Made by a program: the position numbers and the translations under genes
In this document: piece after piece, positions 62,278 to 64,000 of the stretch
Layout: the number at the start of each line of letters is the position of its first letter
Position numbering within the stretch: position 1 is the first letter of the stretch
Source of the DNA: Halosolutus amylolyticus
Lineage (GTDB): Archaea > Halobacteriota > Halobacteria > Halobacteriales > Natrialbaceae
Length of the DNA stretch: 64,000 bases
Reading direction: 5' to 3'
Assembly (NCBI RefSeq): GCF_023566055.1
Contig: NZ_JALIQP010000001.1
Span: forward strand, 248,001 to 312,000
Notes under the pieces: generated by a model
Told to the model about the DNA's origin: nothing
What the model saw: only the letters and a program-made list of their open reading frames with translations
The model's database searches: none

Positions 62278-62655
62278 ATGGTCCGGGACCCGATCGGTGC
62301 GGAGTCGATGCCGCCAGCGGAAGAGATCTGCGCTGCGCTCGACGATCCCGATTGCCGTGAGATTATCCGGAATCTCGAGGAACCAATGACGGCTTCAGAG
62401 CTCACTTCCCGGTGTGAGATCCCACAGTCGACGCTGTATCGAAAGCTCGAGTTGCTGACCGACGCGACGTTGCTCGAGGAGTCGACCGAGATCAGGCGCG
62501 ACGGTCATCACGCGAGCAAGTACTCGGTCGCGTTCGACGAGATCACGCTGGTACTCGACGAGGACCGATCGCTCGCGGTAGAGATCGAACGGCCCGCCCG
62601 GACGGCCGACGAGCGCCTCGCCGAGCTGTGGTCGGAGGTGCGCAAGGAGACATGA
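62278..62655 (+). CDS. Winged-helix regulator (DUF7342-like)
   Basis: 125 residues from ATG 62278; GATAAACC at about 62246-62253 is the likely TATA-like box 25-30 bases upstream. EICAALDDPDCREIIRNLEE, PMTASELTSRCEIPQSTLYR and KLELLTDATLLEESTEIRRD give a complete winged helix; GHHASKYSVAFDEITLVLDE forms the wing and C-terminal part. It is coupled by ATGA to a small membrane protein, a pair found repeatedly in haloarchaea, where the regulator may control its own partner. Confidence 0.85.
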   Translation: MVRDPIGAESMPPAEEICAALDDPDCREIIRNLEEPMTASELTSRCEIPQSTLYRKLELLTDATLLEESTEIRRDGHHASKYSVAFDEITLVLDEDRSLAVEIERPARTADERLAELWSEVRKET

Positions 62656-62948
62656 GCCCGCACCCGAGCGGGACGGCCGAAACGGCGCTCGCGCTGGCAA
62701 TCGTCAAGACGCTCGTGCTCGTGGTCGGCAGCGTCATCACCTTCTTCGCGTTCAAGGCCTACCGCCGCACGCGACAGCGTGCGCTCGGATATCTCGCGGC
62801 CGGGTTCGGAATCGTAACCCTCGGGCTCGTTCTGGCGGGGATGCTCTACGAAGTGCTCGGCGTTCCCCTCCCGATGGGCGTCCTGCTGGAGAGTCTCCTC
62901 GTCCTGATCGGCTTCCTGGTGATCGCCTATTCGCTGTACGTCCAGTAG
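62652..62948 (+). CDS. Small membrane protein (DUF7521-like)
   Basis: 98 residues from ATG 62652, overlapping the regulator stop. Three hydrophobic segments: ALALAIVKTLVLVVGSVITF, GYLAAGFGIVTLGLVLAGML and LLESLLVLIGFLVIAYSLYV, with the basic stretch KAYRRTRQR on the inside between the first two. Such proteins accompany winged-helix regulators in many haloarchaea; a membrane sensor or anti-regulator role is inferred. Confidence 0.82.
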   Translation: MSPHPSGTAETALALAIVKTLVLVVGSVITFFAFKAYRRTRQRALGYLAAGFGIVTLGLVLAGMLYEVLGVPLPMGVLLESLLVLIGFLVIAYSLYVQ

Positions 62949-63108
62949 CCCTCGCAGTCAGCGTCGTCCGTGACCGCAGCGAACTCGTTCTATCGCTCTT
63001 CGGAGACGGAACGAGATCCCCCCGAGGGGTGGGCGTACCGTACTGCCAGAAAAGCGAGACGGGCTATCGATCGGCCGTCCAGGGTCGGCGATCGATCGGG
63101 AACGGAGG
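62949..63108. other. Convergent intergenic gap
   Basis: 160 bases between convergent genes. No terminator-like hairpin with a T run is evident. Confidence 0.4.
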
Positions 63109-64000
63109 TCAGCGGTTCAGCGTGTGGATCGCGTGTCCGAGCGCGTTCTCGGCGGCCTCCATTACCGACTCCGACAGCGTCGGGTGGGTGTGGACGGTCG
63201 CCGCGACGTCCTCGACGGTCGCGCCGAGTTCGATCGCCAGTCCGAGTTCGGCGATCAGTTCCGATGCCTCGGGCCCGACGATCTGGGCACCGAGGACGTA
63301 CCCCTCGGACTCGTCGGCGACGATCTTGACGAAGCCGTCTGCGTCGCCGGTCGTCAGCGCACGACCGCTGGCCCGGAAGGGGAACTTCCCGACGATCGTC
63401 TCGAAGCCGGCATCCGCGGCCTCGGACTCGGTCATCCCGGCGGTAGCGATCTCGGGATCGGTGAAGATCGCGGCGGGCATCGCCTGGTAGTCGATCGCCG
63501 CGGGTTCGCCGGCGATCACTTCAGCGGCGACCTGTCCCTCCATGCTCCCCTTGTGGGCGAGCATCGGTTCGCCCGCGACGTCGCCGACCGCGAAGACGTG
63601 GTCCACGTTCGTGCGCGCGCGCGAATCGGTTTCGATGAAGCCCCGATCGTCGGTTTCGACGCCGACCGCCTCGAGATCGAGCGTGTCCGAGACCGGTTCG
63701 CGGCCGACGGCGACGAGGACGTGCTCGGCGTCGAGTTCGAGCGGTTCCGCTTCGACGGCTTCAGCCTGCCCACCGTCTGCCGCGGCCTGCTCGGCGGGCT
63801 CTGCTTCGACGCGGATCCCGTCGCCGTGGTCGTACCACTCCGAGGCGGTGTAGCCGAAGTGGAACTCGATCCCGAGGTCAGTCGCTCGCTGCTTGACGGG
63901 CCGTTTGAGATCGTCGTCGTAGCCCGGGAGGATGCCGTCGAGCATCTCGATGACGGTCACGTCGGTCCCGAGTTTGGCGAAGACGCTCGCCAGTTCCATC
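63109..64000 (-). CDS. lpdA: Dihydrolipoamide dehydrogenase, C-terminal two thirds (cut by window)
   Basis: The frame is open to the right edge; about 297 residues are seen. It starts inside the NAD-binding domain (MELASVFAKLGTDVTVIEML), continues with HVLVAVGREPVSDTLDLEAV and the FAD-contact block VDHVFAVGDVAGEPMLAHKG, and ends in the dimerisation domain with HTHPTLSESVMEAAENALGH, where the His-Glu pair of the HPTxSE motif serves the partner subunit. It reoxidises lipoamide in 2-oxoacid dehydrogenase complexes. An acidic insert AEQAAADGGQAEAVEAEPLE near residue 75 is halophile-specific. Confidence 0.95.
   Translation of the reverse strand, partial: MELASVFAKLGTDVTVIEMLDGILPGYDDDLKRPVKQRATDLGIEFHFGYTASEWYDHGDGIRVEAEPAEQAAADGGQAEAVEAEPLELDAEHVLVAVGREPVSDTLDLEAVGVETDDRGFIETDSRARTNVDHVFAVGDVAGEPMLAHKGSMEGQVAAEVIAGEPAAIDYQAMPAAIFTDPEIATAGMTESEAADAGFETIVGKFPFRASGRALTTGDADGFVKIVADESEGYVLGAQIVGPEASELIAELGLAIELGATVEDVAATVHTHPTLSESVMEAAENALGHAIHTLNR

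Noticed and set aside
61934-62389. Plus-strand 151-codon frame before the winged-helix gene
   Set aside because: It lies in the rRNA upstream region, is rich in R and S, and overlaps the better supported regulator in another frame.

Overview
This window is chromosomal DNA of a halophilic archaeon (class Halobacteria). Three things point there: high GC with very acidic predicted proteins, archaeal information-processing genes (PsmA, SBDS, two RNase P proteins, TrmB/TbsP-type regulators), and an rRNA operon in the order 16S, tRNA-Ala(UGC), 23S, 5S. A complete methylaspartate-cycle cluster and many starts with a TATA-like box about 27 bases upstream fit the same picture. A member of the Natrialbales is a reasonable guess, but the genus is not established here.

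Layout. 1-4.6 kb: the 3' part of an Mrp/NBP35 Fe-S carrier gene, a coiled-coil/HhH protein, a uracil-DNA glycosylase and a nucleotide-transferase-like protein. 4.67-5.4 kb: tRNA-Ser(UGA) followed by repeated copies of its own 3' end. 5.4-12.1 kb: methylaspartate cycle (methylmalyl-CoA lyase, mesaconyl-CoA hydratase, methylaspartate ammonia-lyase, glutamate mutase E and S, and a divergent CoA-transferase). 12-16.1 kb: GTP cyclohydrolase III, a CBS/zinc-ribbon protein, phosphoglycerate kinase, an acetyltransferase and tRNA-Thr(UGU). 16-27.3 kb: small regulators, a thioesterase, an RNase H-like nuclease, large acidic membrane-anchored proteins, a thiolase/DUF35 pair and HflX. 27.3-30.8 kb: a minus-strand cluster of Rpp30, a methyltransferase, Pop5, proteasome alpha and SBDS. 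31.1-38.9 kb: TbsP regulator, a lone CHAT (caspase-fold) protein, glycine hydroxymethyltransferase and FolD. 39-47.4 kb: Tat lipoproteins, PadR and YihY/BrkB proteins, and a zinc-uptake ABC transporter with histidine-rich parts. 47.4-54 kb: ADP-forming acyl-CoA synthetase with a phosphotransacetylase-like partner, a regulator, a PRC-barrel protein and a TrkA-N/DHH protein. 54-55.9 kb: tRNA-Lys(CUU) with an array of 3'-end copies, a macrodomain protein and gene remnants. 56-62 kb: the minus-strand rRNA operon, with two tandem 5S genes and at least four upstream promoters. The window ends inside a dihydrolipoamide dehydrogenase gene.

The most unusual content is non-coding. (1) All three tRNA genes outside the rRNA operon are followed by 111-134 bp units that end in another copy of the tRNA 3' end and contain an inverted copy of the T arm plus hairpins. 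(2) Four copies of an ~82 bp palindrome keep their outer arms while the inner stems change in a compensating way; two of them touch the stop codon of a gene. (3) A 138 bp element with 11 bp terminal inverted repeats encloses four hairpins next to the tbsP stop. (4) Two diverged 5S genes are each preceded by a T-arm-like hairpin. No CRISPR array, insertion sequence or complete transposase gene was seen.
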